Shown in pieces: positions 23,658-31,098 of a DNA stretch of 40,415 nucleotides (positions are counted from its first letter, which is position 1; each line of letters starts with the position of its first letter). Location: the NCBI GenBank assembly GCA_039924845.1, contig JBDTAC010000100.1, positions 1-40,415 on the forward strand. Direction: 5' to 3'. This DNA comes from Bacteroidia bacterium (lineage in GTDB: Bacteria > Bacteroidota > Bacteroidia > DATLTG01). The notes under the pieces were generated by a model that saw only the letters and a program-made list of their open reading frames with translations, was not told where the DNA came from and did not search any database. The position numbers and the translations under genes are program-made.

Positions 23658-26291
23658 TTGAAACGAGGTTCAAAAAAATATTTTTTTATCCCTACTATTG
23701 GCGCATTTTTGCTGATGGCTGCGTGTTCTACCAAAAAGAACACGCTTGTTACGCGCACATTTCACAACATTACTTCCCGTTTCAACGGCTATTATTACTC
23801 GAAATTGAATGTGAATGAAGGCGTGGATAAAATAGCCGAAAATCACAAAGAAGATTACACAAAATTACTTCCTTTATTTGTTTACGCGGATCCGAAAAGT
23901 GCACAAAGCACGTATGAGAATTTTGATAAGTCCATTGAAAAATCATCCCTTGTCGTTCAGCGCCACACGATTACAACCAAAAAAGGAATCGAAATTCCTT
24001 ATGCTGTAAAATGGATCAAGTACAATTATTTGCTTATTGGAGAAGCTCATTTTTACAAGCGCGATTTTTTTTCGGCACTTGAATCATTTGATTATGTAGC
24101 GAAAGAATACAAAAAATCACCACTTAAATACGAAGCGATGATGTGGGAAGTGCGTACCTACAACGAAATGGAAATGCCTTCGTCGGCAGGTGATTTACTC
24201 GATTTTTTATACAACGAACCAAAATTTCCAAAAAAATATAAACGTGATTTGGCACTTGTTTCGGCTGATTTTTGCATGCACTTGGGCAACGATGCACAAG
24301 CAATTAAGTGGCTCACAAAAGCCATCGTGCTAACACATAAAAAACGTGTGAAAGCCCGCTATGCCTTTATTTTAGGACAATTGTATGCCCGACAAAAAAA
24401 CACCAAAAAGGCGGTACAATTGTTTAAAGATTGCATCAAATGGCATCCGAGTTACGATATGGTTTTTAATGCGCGAATGAACATTGCGGGTCTATTTGAT
24501 ATCAGCGATGAGAAAAACGCAAAATTGATTAAAAAGCAATTGGAAAAAATGCTAACGGATAGTAAAAATAATGAATACCGCGATCAAATTTATTATGCCT
24601 TGGCTGAAATTGCCGAAAGAGAACAGAATATTCCGCTTACGATTAATTATTTGAAACTTTCTGTGCGAGCCAGTTTTTCGAATAACAATCAGAAAGCTCG
24701 GTCCTATTTAAAATTGGCAGATATTTTTTTCGATGCTCCCGAATATAAATTAGCACAAGCTTATTACGACAGTACGGTTACCTTGCTTCCAAAAGATTAT
24801 CCGAATTACGAACTCATTGTCAATAAAAAAGAAAATTTAACCGTTCTGGTAAAAAATTTGGATATTATTTCTCGCCAAGACAGTTTATTAAAATTAGCGC
24901 GTATGTCCGAAAAAGACAGAGATGTTGCCATTGACACCGTTATTGCGCGCGTAAAACAAGAAGAAGAAAAGAAGGCAGAGGAAAAATTATATCAACAACA
25001 AAACAATAATTTTTTAAGTCAGAATAATCAACAAACATCGGGTCAGCAAGCAGATCCGACCATTTGGTATTTTTACAATCAAACAACTGTTGGTTTCGGA
25101 ATTTCGGAATTTGTAAAAAAATGGGGAAACCGTCCGTTGGAAGACGATTGGCGCAGAAGTACCAAACAGCAACAAATGACAGCAGTAGCGAGCGAGGATT
25201 CTGTGAGTAGCGACTCCTCTAATACCAAAAATCCAACTGCAAAAGCGGCAAGAGACCCTAAAAACAGAGCGTATTATTTGAAAGACATTCCGCTTACGGA
25301 ACCAGAGCAGAAAAAGGCAACAGATGAAATTATTGAAGCCTATTTTAACTTGGGATCCATTTACAAAGAACAATTGGAGAACGATGAAAAAGCTATCAGC
25401 GCCTTTGAAACATTGAATAGCCGATTTCAAAAAAATAAATATGAAGTGCCGGTTTATTATCGATTATACCGACTTTATTTGGATGAAAACAATACCGAAA
25501 AAGCCGATTACTACAAAAACATTTTGCTGAATAATTATCCCCAAACGGAATATGCAAAAATTATTAAAAATCCAGAATATGAAAAAGAGAATGCCCTCGT
25601 TGCATCGGAAGTAGACAGCTTTTACGTAGGCACTTATAAAACGTACCAAATGGCTAATTATTCGGAAACCCTTAACCGTTGTCGAAAAGCGGATTCCTTG
25701 TATTCAAAGAGTATATTGATGCCGAAATTTTCTTTCTTGGAAGCCCTTTGTATCGGACGAACACAAGACGTTAATGCCTTCCAAAATGCACTTCAAAAAG
25801 TAACCATTAAATATCCGAAAGATCCAGTATCAAAAGAAGCTCAAAATATGTTAAATGCTATCCAGTTATCGCAACATCCTGAAAAAGCGAAAGCTGCCGC
25901 AGACAGTTTATCAAAAGCAGATACCTATACTTTTGATAAAGATGCAGATTATTACTGGGTAATTGTGGTAAATGTCGATAAATTTGATGAAAATAAATTC
26001 AAATCAGCCGTATCCGACATGAATAATAATTCCTTCAGCTCTCAACAATTGGGTCTAACTTCTATTCTGATGGGAGAGAGTCAATTAATTTATGTGAAAA
26101 AATTTAGCGGTATGGCGCCCGCAATGAATTATTACAATTTTATAAATGAAGACAAAGATATTTTGGCGCTTCTCACTAAAAATAAGTACAACGATTTTAT
26201 GATTTCGGAAGCTAATTTCCGCATTTTATACGCTACTCACACGACTAAACAATATTCCGATTTTTTCACAAAAAATTTTCTACAGAAATAA
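23658..26291 (+). CDS. sprE: SprE/PorW-type TPR lipoprotein of the type IX secretion system
   Basis: SprE (PorW) is a tetratricopeptide-repeat lipoprotein needed for type IX secretion and, in gliders, for motility. The 877-residue protein has a lipoprotein signal (KRGSKK, a hydrophobic run, and LMAAC with Cys23). The family-typical THNITSRFNGYYYSKLNVNEG-like start follows. Many TPR-type helices run through residues 110-400, and a second set near residues 560-720 follows a Gln/Asn-rich linker. The start is a TTG at 23658. An in-frame stop lies at 23637 and no ATG exists upstream of the signal peptide, so TTG initiation is required to export it. It stands alone, with its own promoter, and ends at paired palindromic elements facing the anti-sigma gene. 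A remnant of a T9SS cargo signal lies about 0.8 kb upstream. Confidence 0.88.
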   Translation: MKRGSKKYFFIPTIGAFLLMAACSTKKNTLVTRTFHNITSRFNGYYYSKLNVNEGVDKIAENHKEDYTKLLPLFVYADPKSAQSTYENFDKSIEKSSLVVQRHTITTKKGIEIPYAVKWIKYNYLLIGEAHFYKRDFFSALESFDYVAKEYKKSPLKYEAMMWEVRTYNEMEMPSSAGDLLDFLYNEPKFPKKYKRDLALVSADFCMHLGNDAQAIKWLTKAIVLTHKKRVKARYAFILGQLYARQKNTKKAVQLFKDCIKWHPSYDMVFNARMNIAGLFDISDEKNAKLIKKQLEKMLTDSKNNEYRDQIYYALAEIAEREQNIPLTINYLKLSVRASFSNNNQKARSYLKLADIFFDAPEYKLAQAYYDSTVTLLPKDYPNYELIVNKKENLTVLVKNLDIISRQDSLLKLARMSEKDRDVAIDTVIARVKQEEEKKAEEKLYQQQNNNFLSQNNQQTSGQQADPTIWYFYNQTTVGFGISEFVKKWGNRPLEDDWRRSTKQQQMTAVASEDSVSSDSSNTKNPTAKAARDPKNRAYYLKDIPLTEPEQKKATDEIIEAYFNLGSIYKEQLENDEKAISAFETLNSRFQKNKYEVPVYYRLYRLYLDENNTEKADYYKNILLNNYPQTEYAKIIKNPEYEKENALVASEVDSFYVGTYKTYQMANYSETLNRCRKADSLYSKSILMPKFSFLEALCIGRTQDVNAFQNALQKVTIKYPKDPVSKEAQNMLNAIQLSQHPEKAKAAADSLSKADTYTFDKDADYYWVIVVNVDKFDENKFKSAVSDMNNNSFSSQQLGLTSILMGESQLIYVKKFSGMAPAMNYYNFINEDKDILALLTKNKYNDFMISEANFRILYATHTTKQYSDFFTKNFLQK

Positions 26292-26299
26292 AACGTCTC

Positions 26300-26352
26300 T
26301 AAAAATTATTTTTTGAACGTAAATAAAGAGAATCGAAAAATTATTTTTTCGG
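26300..26352 (-). repeat. Paired interspersed near-palindromes between sprE and the anti-sigma gene
   Basis: Two AT-rich copies (about 26300-26319 and 26333-26352) lie in the 106-base convergent gap, the second followed by GCACCC and a T-run. The paired layout is the same as after the LuxE-like gene at 13004-13053. Confidence 0.7.
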
Positions 26353-26397
26353 CACCCTTTTTTAGTGTGTGTTTTGTCTTTTAAAAAAATTTGAAAA

Positions 26398-27228
26398 CTA
26401 TACTTTCCCCAGCACGTACATTGCGCTCATTGTAGGTGTTGGACTTCCGCCTTTTTTCTCGAGTGTAACAGCAAAAGCTTGTGCGTTGGATACTTTTTGC
26501 ATCATTTGAACGGTTTTATTTCCCATCTCAAAAACGCCTTCGCTCACTGGTTTCCCATCTACAATTGCCCATAATTGATATTGTTTATCGGATGGTGGCA
26601 TCGGTAAATTATTCACGTCAATTGCAACAGTTTGAGAAATTGGATTCCAATAAATCGTTGCCATTGCTTGCGGAGCAATAGCCATTCCTTTCATTTTAAT
26701 AATTTTATTGGCTGTATCTGTAAGCAAAGCCATTGTTTTCGAGGTCTCTTCGAAATTTGTTTTTTGAACTTGCATTTGCATCGCGTAACCGTCCTTTTCT
26801 CCGTTTACAGAAACCAATTGCGTTTCGGTATTTTTCCAATTCGTGTAAAACACATAATTGAAAACAGCACTGGTAACTAACAAAGCAAGCGATGCAGCCA
26901 CCAATAAATTTTTAATGAATTGCGATTTATTTTCGGATTTATTGAAATCCGGATTCAGCGGAATTACTTTTGCGTCTTTCGAAAAATTATTTTTTTGAAG
27001 GCTTTCTTTTTTGATTTCAGAAAATATTTTTTCTTTTAAATCAGCTGGAGGATTTTTTTCAGTACCAGAAATATAATTTTCCATCGCTTTGCGAATGGAT
27101 TCAATTTCCGCTTTTATTTCAGCATGTTGTTGGGCAAAAGTTTCCACTTCGCGGGTTTCTTCCAGAGAAGTAACACCCATTACATACATTTCTAAAATGC
27201 CTGACGATATGTAATCTTTTGTGTTCAA
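26398..27228 (-). CDS. RskA-type anti-sigma factor
   Basis: The 276-residue single-pass membrane protein would hold the adjacent ECF sigma factor inactive until a signal releases it. The cytoplasmic N-terminal half has the zinc-less anti-sigma layout (ISSGILEMYVMGVTSLEETREVE). One transmembrane helix lies around residues 104-126 (LLVAASLALLVTSAVFNYVFY). The extracytoplasmic RskA domain follows, with the typical YQLWAIVDGKPVSEGVF segment near residue 216. The ATG overlaps the sigma stop by 4 bases (ATGA), showing translational coupling. An interspersed motif copy lies inside the gene at 26976-27002. Confidence 0.9.
   Translation of the reverse strand: MNTKDYISSGILEMYVMGVTSLEETREVETFAQQHAEIKAEIESIRKAMENYISGTEKNPPADLKEKIFSEIKKESLQKNNFSKDAKVIPLNPDFNKSENKSQFIKNLLVAASLALLVTSAVFNYVFYTNWKNTETQLVSVNGEKDGYAMQMQVQKTNFEETSKTMALLTDTANKIIKMKGMAIAPQAMATIYWNPISQTVAIDVNNLPMPPSDKQYQLWAIVDGKPVSEGVFEMGNKTVQMMQKVSNAQAFAVTLEKKGGSPTPTMSAMYVLGKV
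26976..27002. repeat. Intragenic copy of the interspersed near-palindrome (in the anti-sigma gene)
   Basis: CTTTCGAAAAATT, then a T-run and GAAGGC, lies in the linker-coding part of the anti-sigma gene, read as SLQKNNFSKD. The site is a tolerant linker region, which fits with insertion or drift of a repeat into coding DNA. Confidence 0.6.
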
Positions 27229-27788
27229 ATGCTTACTTTTAATAAACTTCGTAATTGATTAATTGCTGATCGTGCTCTTGTTTTTACTGTTCCCAATGGT
27301 AAATTTAATTTCTTCGCCGCTTCTTCTTGCGTATATCCGCCGAAATATAATAAATCAATTAATTCTTTGTATTCCTCTTTTAATGTTTCTACTACTTCTT
27401 TCAGTCCGATGTGATCCACTTTAGTGGTCGTATTCATCTGTCTGTTCACCCTATTTACGGAATCGTCTATGTTTTGGATTTGATGATTGTTTTTAAAATC
27501 TTTCGAACGAATCGTATCAATGGCTAAATTTCGAGTGATATTAAGCATCCACGTAAACAATCTGCCTTTGGAAACATCATACGTTTCGCCTTTGTTCCAA
27601 ATTTTTACAAATGCTTCTTGCATCACATCGCGCGCTATTTCTTCCGAGTTTACAATCCGAAAAATAATACCGTACAAAGCAGTAGAATAATTATCGTAGA
27701 TAACTTCAAAACCGCTCGCATCCTTCTTTTTAAGGAAGGCAACTAAATCTTCTTCGATATATTTTTGTGCAGCGATTTGTTGTAGAAT
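27225..27788 (-). CDS. ECF-type RNA polymerase sigma factor (start uncertain)
   Basis: This is a sigma-70 family ECF factor, partner of the downstream anti-sigma gene. Region 2 is seen as FEVIYDNYSTALYGII followed by ARDVMQEAFVKIWNK and RLFTWMLNITRNLAIDTIR. Region 4 is LLYFGGYTQEEAAKKLNLPLGTVKTRARSAINQLR. A start at TTG 27677 would delete the first helix of region 2. The frame stays open upstream and clearly encodes IEEDLVAFLKKKDASGFEVI, but no ATG, GTG or suitable TTG exists before the upstream stop. The coordinate given uses an ATT at 27788 as the least bad start (187 residues, a normal length). A sequencing indel in the T6 run near 27791-27796 is the alternative. A promoter box lies just upstream. 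Confidence 0.8.
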   Translation of the reverse strand: MLQQIAAQKYIEEDLVAFLKKKDASGFEVIYDNYSTALYGIIFRIVNSEEIARDVMQEAFVKIWNKGETYDVSKGRLFTWMLNITRNLAIDTIRSKDFKNNHQIQNIDDSVNRVNRQMNTTTKVDHIGLKEVVETLKEEYKELIDLLYFGGYTQEEAAKKLNLPLGTVKTRARSAINQLRSLLKVSI

Positions 27789-27805
27789 TAAAAAAGAATA
27801 GGAGT

Positions 27806-27813
27806 CAAAAATA
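27806..27813 (-). promoter_or_regulatory. Probable -7 box for the sigma/anti-sigma operon
   Basis: The minus strand reads TATTTTTG, a full TAnnTTTG match. It would place the transcript start around 27796-27802, leaving almost no leader before the possible ATT start. Confidence 0.4.
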
Positions 27814-27857
27814 GAAATTAAAACGGAGCATTGTTAAGAATATTTTTTCAAAGGAAA

Positions 27858-27889
27858 CTTGCAGAACAAAAATAGTTTCCGTAGTTTTG
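27858..27889 (+). promoter_or_regulatory. Promoter of the TetR-led efflux operon
   Basis: A TTG at 27859-27861 and a TAGTTTTG at 27882-27889 are 20 bases apart, a good Bacteroidota promoter. The start codon follows after 19 bases. It is divergent from the sigma promoter within about 120 bases. Confidence 0.55.
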
Positions 27890-27908
27890 TCGCGAAATTT
27901 AAAAAGAC

Positions 27909-28520
27909 ATGAACCCCGAAGAAAAAATTTTGCAGACTGCCATCGAGCTTTTTTTCAAATACGGCATCAAAAGCGTTACGATGGATGACATTGCGAAACA
28001 ACTTTCGATGTCGAAAAAAACCATTTACAATTATTACAGAAACAAAGACGAGATTGTTTTAGCGCTTACAACGGCACATTTTAAAGGCAATATTCTTGAA
28101 TGTGAAGCGCTTGCAAAAAACTCCAAAGATGCCGTTTTTGAAATGGTGGGAATGATGCACCAACTTCGTGTGATGTTTGCTCGCATGAATCCGACGGTGG
28201 TGTACGATTTACAAAAATACCATCCGGAAGCGTGGCAATTGTTCAAAAATTTTAAGGAAAATCATATTTCTAAATTGGTGGAAGACAATCTGAAAAAAGG
28301 CATTGAACAAGGTTTATATAGAGAAGACATCGATGTAAAAATAATGGTGCGTTTGCGTTTGGAAGAAGTGGAAATGGCTTCAGTGCCTACGATTTTTAAT
28401 CCGCAAAAATTTGATTTGAAAGAAGTACAAATGGAATTGCTAAATCATTTTTTACACGGAATTACTACCATCAAAGGACATAAACTCATCGAAAAATATA
28501 AAAAAATGATGGCAGAATAA
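27909..28520 (+). CDS. TetR-family transcriptional regulator
   Basis: The 203-residue protein has the TetR N-terminal helix-turn-helix: ILQTAIELFFKYGIKSVTMD then DIAKQLSMSKKTIYNYYRNK (residues 6-46). The C-terminal ligand-binding half is not conserved enough to name an inducer. As the first gene of the efflux cluster, 28 bases before tolC, it most likely represses the operon, including itself, and is released by a pump substrate. That role is inferred from position. No clear operator palindrome other than the promoter region was recognised. Confidence 0.92.
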   Translation: MNPEEKILQTAIELFFKYGIKSVTMDDIAKQLSMSKKTIYNYYRNKDEIVLALTTAHFKGNILECEALAKNSKDAVFEMVGMMHQLRVMFARMNPTVVYDLQKYHPEAWQLFKNFKENHISKLVEDNLKKGIEQGLYREDIDVKIMVRLRLEEVEMASVPTIFNPQKFDLKEVQMELLNHFLHGITTIKGHKLIEKYKKMMAE

Positions 28521-28546
28521 AGCCTTCGAAAAAATAATTTTTTGAC
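28521..28546 (+). repeat. Interspersed near-palindrome between tetR and tolC
   Basis: AGCCTTCGAAAAAATAATTT and GAC fill the 28-base gap between two cotranscribed genes. As a terminator it would cut the efflux operon, so either it attenuates or it has another role. Confidence 0.75.
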
Positions 28547-28548
28547 TC

Positions 28549-29910
28549 ATGAAAAGAAAAAAAATAAAAATAATTGCTTTGTTGTTTGGTTTTGGAACTA
28601 CCGTTTACGCACAACAAGCTGCCGATACAACCAGCCATGTTTTTTCCTTGCAACAATCGGTTGACTACGCACTGCAACATCAAACAAGTATTATTGATGC
28701 ACAATACTCGGAACAAGCAGCGGAACAAAAAGTAAAAGAAATTCGAGGTATCGGATTACCCCAAATAACAGGCGATTTAGACGCAAAAGATTTTATTCAA
28801 TTGCCAACACAATTAATTCCTGCAGAGTTTTTCGGTGGTCCTGCCGGAACATTTATCGGATTGAAATTTGGAACAAAATACAATGCCACTGGCGAGCTAG
28901 ATGCATCACAAATTCTTTTTGACGGCAGCTATTTAGTGGGCTTGCAAGCAGCAAAAGTATATCGTGAGCTTTCGCAGAAAGCGACACAACGCACTAAAAT
29001 TGAAGTGGCAGAAGCGGTAACAAAGGCTTATTATTCGGTATTAGTAAGTCAGGAGCAACTTAAATTAATTAGCGCCAATTTAGTTCGGTTGGAAACTTTG
29101 CAAAACGAAACTAAAACAATGCACGACAATGGTTTTGCAGAACAAATTGATTTGGACAGAATCATGGTAACATATAATAACACGGCGGTAGAAAGAGAAA
29201 AAATAGAACGATTGATTCAATTAAGCGATGCGCTATTGAAATACCAAATGGGGATGACACAAGACCAACAATTGACCCTTACAGATAGTTTGGGAGCAGT
29301 TGATTTTACACCTATTGCAGAATCTTCCGGAAAATTTAATTACAGCAACCGAATCGAATATTCTTTGCTGCAAACGCAATTGAAAGCAGCACAATTGGAA
29401 TTGAAAAAAAATCGATTTGATTATTTACCTTCTGTTGCACTTTACGGAAGCGTTTCTGAACAGGCGCAGCGCAATGAGTTTGATGTTTTTGAGCCCAATA
29501 AAACTTGGTTTGCCACGCAATTAATCGGACTCAAAGTAGGAATTCCTATTTTTGATGGGTTTCAAAAACATTTTCGTGTGCAAGAGTCCGCAATTGGTGT
29601 GTTGCAAGCCAAAAATAATCTCCACGCTTTAGAACAAAGCATTGATTTCCAACTCTCGAATGCAGAAATAAATTTACAAAATGCTACTGCCAGCTTGGGA
29701 ATCCAGAAAAAAAATATTTCGTTGGCACAAAATGTGGACGATGTTGCGAAGAAAAAATACGAACAAGGGGTTGGCTCTAATATTGAAATGATTACTGCGG
29801 AAACTTCTTTGAAAGAAGCGCAAACCAACTATTATAGCGCCTTGTACGATGCGCTCATCGCAAAAATAGAATTCGAAAAATCAGAAGGAACTTTAGTAAA
29901 ACAGAAATAA
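28549..29910 (+). CDS. TolC-family outer membrane efflux protein
   Basis: The 453-residue protein forms the outer-membrane exit duct for the RND pump encoded downstream. It starts with a Sec signal peptide (MKRKKIKIIALLFGFGTTVYA, likely cleaved before QQ). Two homologous OEP halves follow, rich in long alpha-helical segments with alanine, glutamine and glutamate. FSLQQSVDYALQHQ opens the first half, and AQNVDDVAKKKYEQGVGSNIEMITAETSL near residue 400 is the usual end of the second. It lies between tetR and the HlyD-type adaptor, forming a complete tripartite set. Confidence 0.92.
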   Translation: MKRKKIKIIALLFGFGTTVYAQQAADTTSHVFSLQQSVDYALQHQTSIIDAQYSEQAAEQKVKEIRGIGLPQITGDLDAKDFIQLPTQLIPAEFFGGPAGTFIGLKFGTKYNATGELDASQILFDGSYLVGLQAAKVYRELSQKATQRTKIEVAEAVTKAYYSVLVSQEQLKLISANLVRLETLQNETKTMHDNGFAEQIDLDRIMVTYNNTAVEREKIERLIQLSDALLKYQMGMTQDQQLTLTDSLGAVDFTPIAESSGKFNYSNRIEYSLLQTQLKAAQLELKKNRFDYLPSVALYGSVSEQAQRNEFDVFEPNKTWFATQLIGLKVGIPIFDGFQKHFRVQESAIGVLQAKNNLHALEQSIDFQLSNAEINLQNATASLGIQKKNISLAQNVDDVAKKKYEQGVGSNIEMITAETSLKEAQTNYYSALYDALIAKIEFEKSEGTLVKQK

Positions 29911-29934
29911 TTCAACACGTATATACTTTAAAAA

Positions 29935-31068
29935 ATGAAAAAAATAATTTTCGCAATCGCAGGAATATCCATTTTAGCTGCTTGTTCATCTGGACAGAAA
30001 AATAAATCCTTGGATAAACAAAAAGCCGATTTAGCAAAACTTCAAAAACAGGAAGCTGTGATTCAAACAAAAATAGATTCTTTGCAAACGTCTATCCATT
30101 TGGCAGAAGGAGATTCAACAAATTCAAAACAAAAATTTGTTTCTGTTACAACTGTTCAACCGGGCTTATTTACCCATTTCATTGAAGTACAAGCCAGCGT
30201 GGATGGAAAACAAGACATCAACGTAAGTTCGCAAACAATGGGTGTAGTTAGTAAAATAATGGTTAGCGAAGGCGATGAAGTAAAAACTGGACAATTGTTG
30301 GCGCAATTGGATGATGGAGTCATCCGACAAAGCATGCAAGAAGTACAAACAGCTAAAGACTTCGCTAACACCATATATCAGAAACAAAAAAATTTATGGA
30401 ATCAAAAAATCGGAACAGAAGTACAATATTTAAGCGCGAAAAATAATTATGAATCACTCATAAAAAAGCAAGCAACCTTGCAACAACAATTGGATATGAC
30501 ACAGCTAAAATCGCCGATTGACGGAATAGTGGATGAAATTGACATTAAACTCGGACAATCTGTTGCACCTGGGATGCCGACGATTCGTGTGGTTAATTTT
30601 TCCGAATTAAAAGTAGAAGGAAATGTGGCGGAAAGTTATATTTCTAAAGTACATAAAGGCGATAGCGTACTCGTTTTATTTCCAGATTTAAAAACGCAAT
30701 TAAAAAGTACCATCAACTATGTATCAAAGGTAATCAACGTGCTTAATCGCTCATTTGCGGTGGATGTGAAATTACCTTCTGATAACATTAATTACCATCC
30801 GAATATGATAGCGATTTTAAAAATTTCAGATTACAGTTCTGCTAACGCGATTTCGGTTCCTGTAAACACCGTTCAATCTTCGCAAGACGGAGATTTTGTG
30901 TACATCGCAACTACTAAAAACGGCAAAACGATTGCCGAAAAACAAGCCATCGTTGTTGGAAGAATTTACAACGGAACAGTAGAAGTATTACAAGGATTGA
31001 ATGCTGGAGATAAGTTGATTACAGTAGGTTACGAAGGATTGAATCCGGGAGATGTGGTGAAATTTTAA
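29935..31068 (+). CDS. RND efflux periplasmic adaptor (HlyD/MFP family), lipoprotein
   Basis: The 377-residue membrane fusion protein links the inner-membrane pump with TolC. A lipoprotein signal ends in LAACSS with Cys17 as the lipid anchor. A coiled-coil stretch (KSLDKQKADLAKLQKQEAVI, about residues 24-60) precedes the barrel-sandwich half-motif (VSSQTMGVVSKIMVSEGDEV). The second lipoyl half follows (LKSPIDGIVDEIDIKLGQSV), then beta-barrel and membrane-proximal domains ending in GLNAGDKLITVGYEGLNPGD. It begins 24 bases after tolC. The start codon region itself contains a core motif match (AAAAAAATAATTTTCGC). Confidence 0.92.
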   Translation: MKKIIFAIAGISILAACSSGQKNKSLDKQKADLAKLQKQEAVIQTKIDSLQTSIHLAEGDSTNSKQKFVSVTTVQPGLFTHFIEVQASVDGKQDINVSSQTMGVVSKIMVSEGDEVKTGQLLAQLDDGVIRQSMQEVQTAKDFANTIYQKQKNLWNQKIGTEVQYLSAKNNYESLIKKQATLQQQLDMTQLKSPIDGIVDEIDIKLGQSVAPGMPTIRVVNFSELKVEGNVAESYISKVHKGDSVLVLFPDLKTQLKSTINYVSKVINVLNRSFAVDVKLPSDNINYHPNMIAILKISDYSSANAISVPVNTVQSSQDGDFVYIATTKNGKTIAEKQAIVVGRIYNGTVEVLQGLNAGDKLITVGYEGLNPGDVVKF

Positions 31069-31076
31069 AAATAGAA

Positions 31077-31098
31077 GTGTCGAAAAAATAATTTTCAG
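31077..31098 (+). repeat. Interspersed motif copy between the adaptor and RND genes
   Basis: GTCGAAAAAATAATTTTCAG fills most of the 30-base gap before the RND ATG at 31099. The right arm is shortened. Confidence 0.55.
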
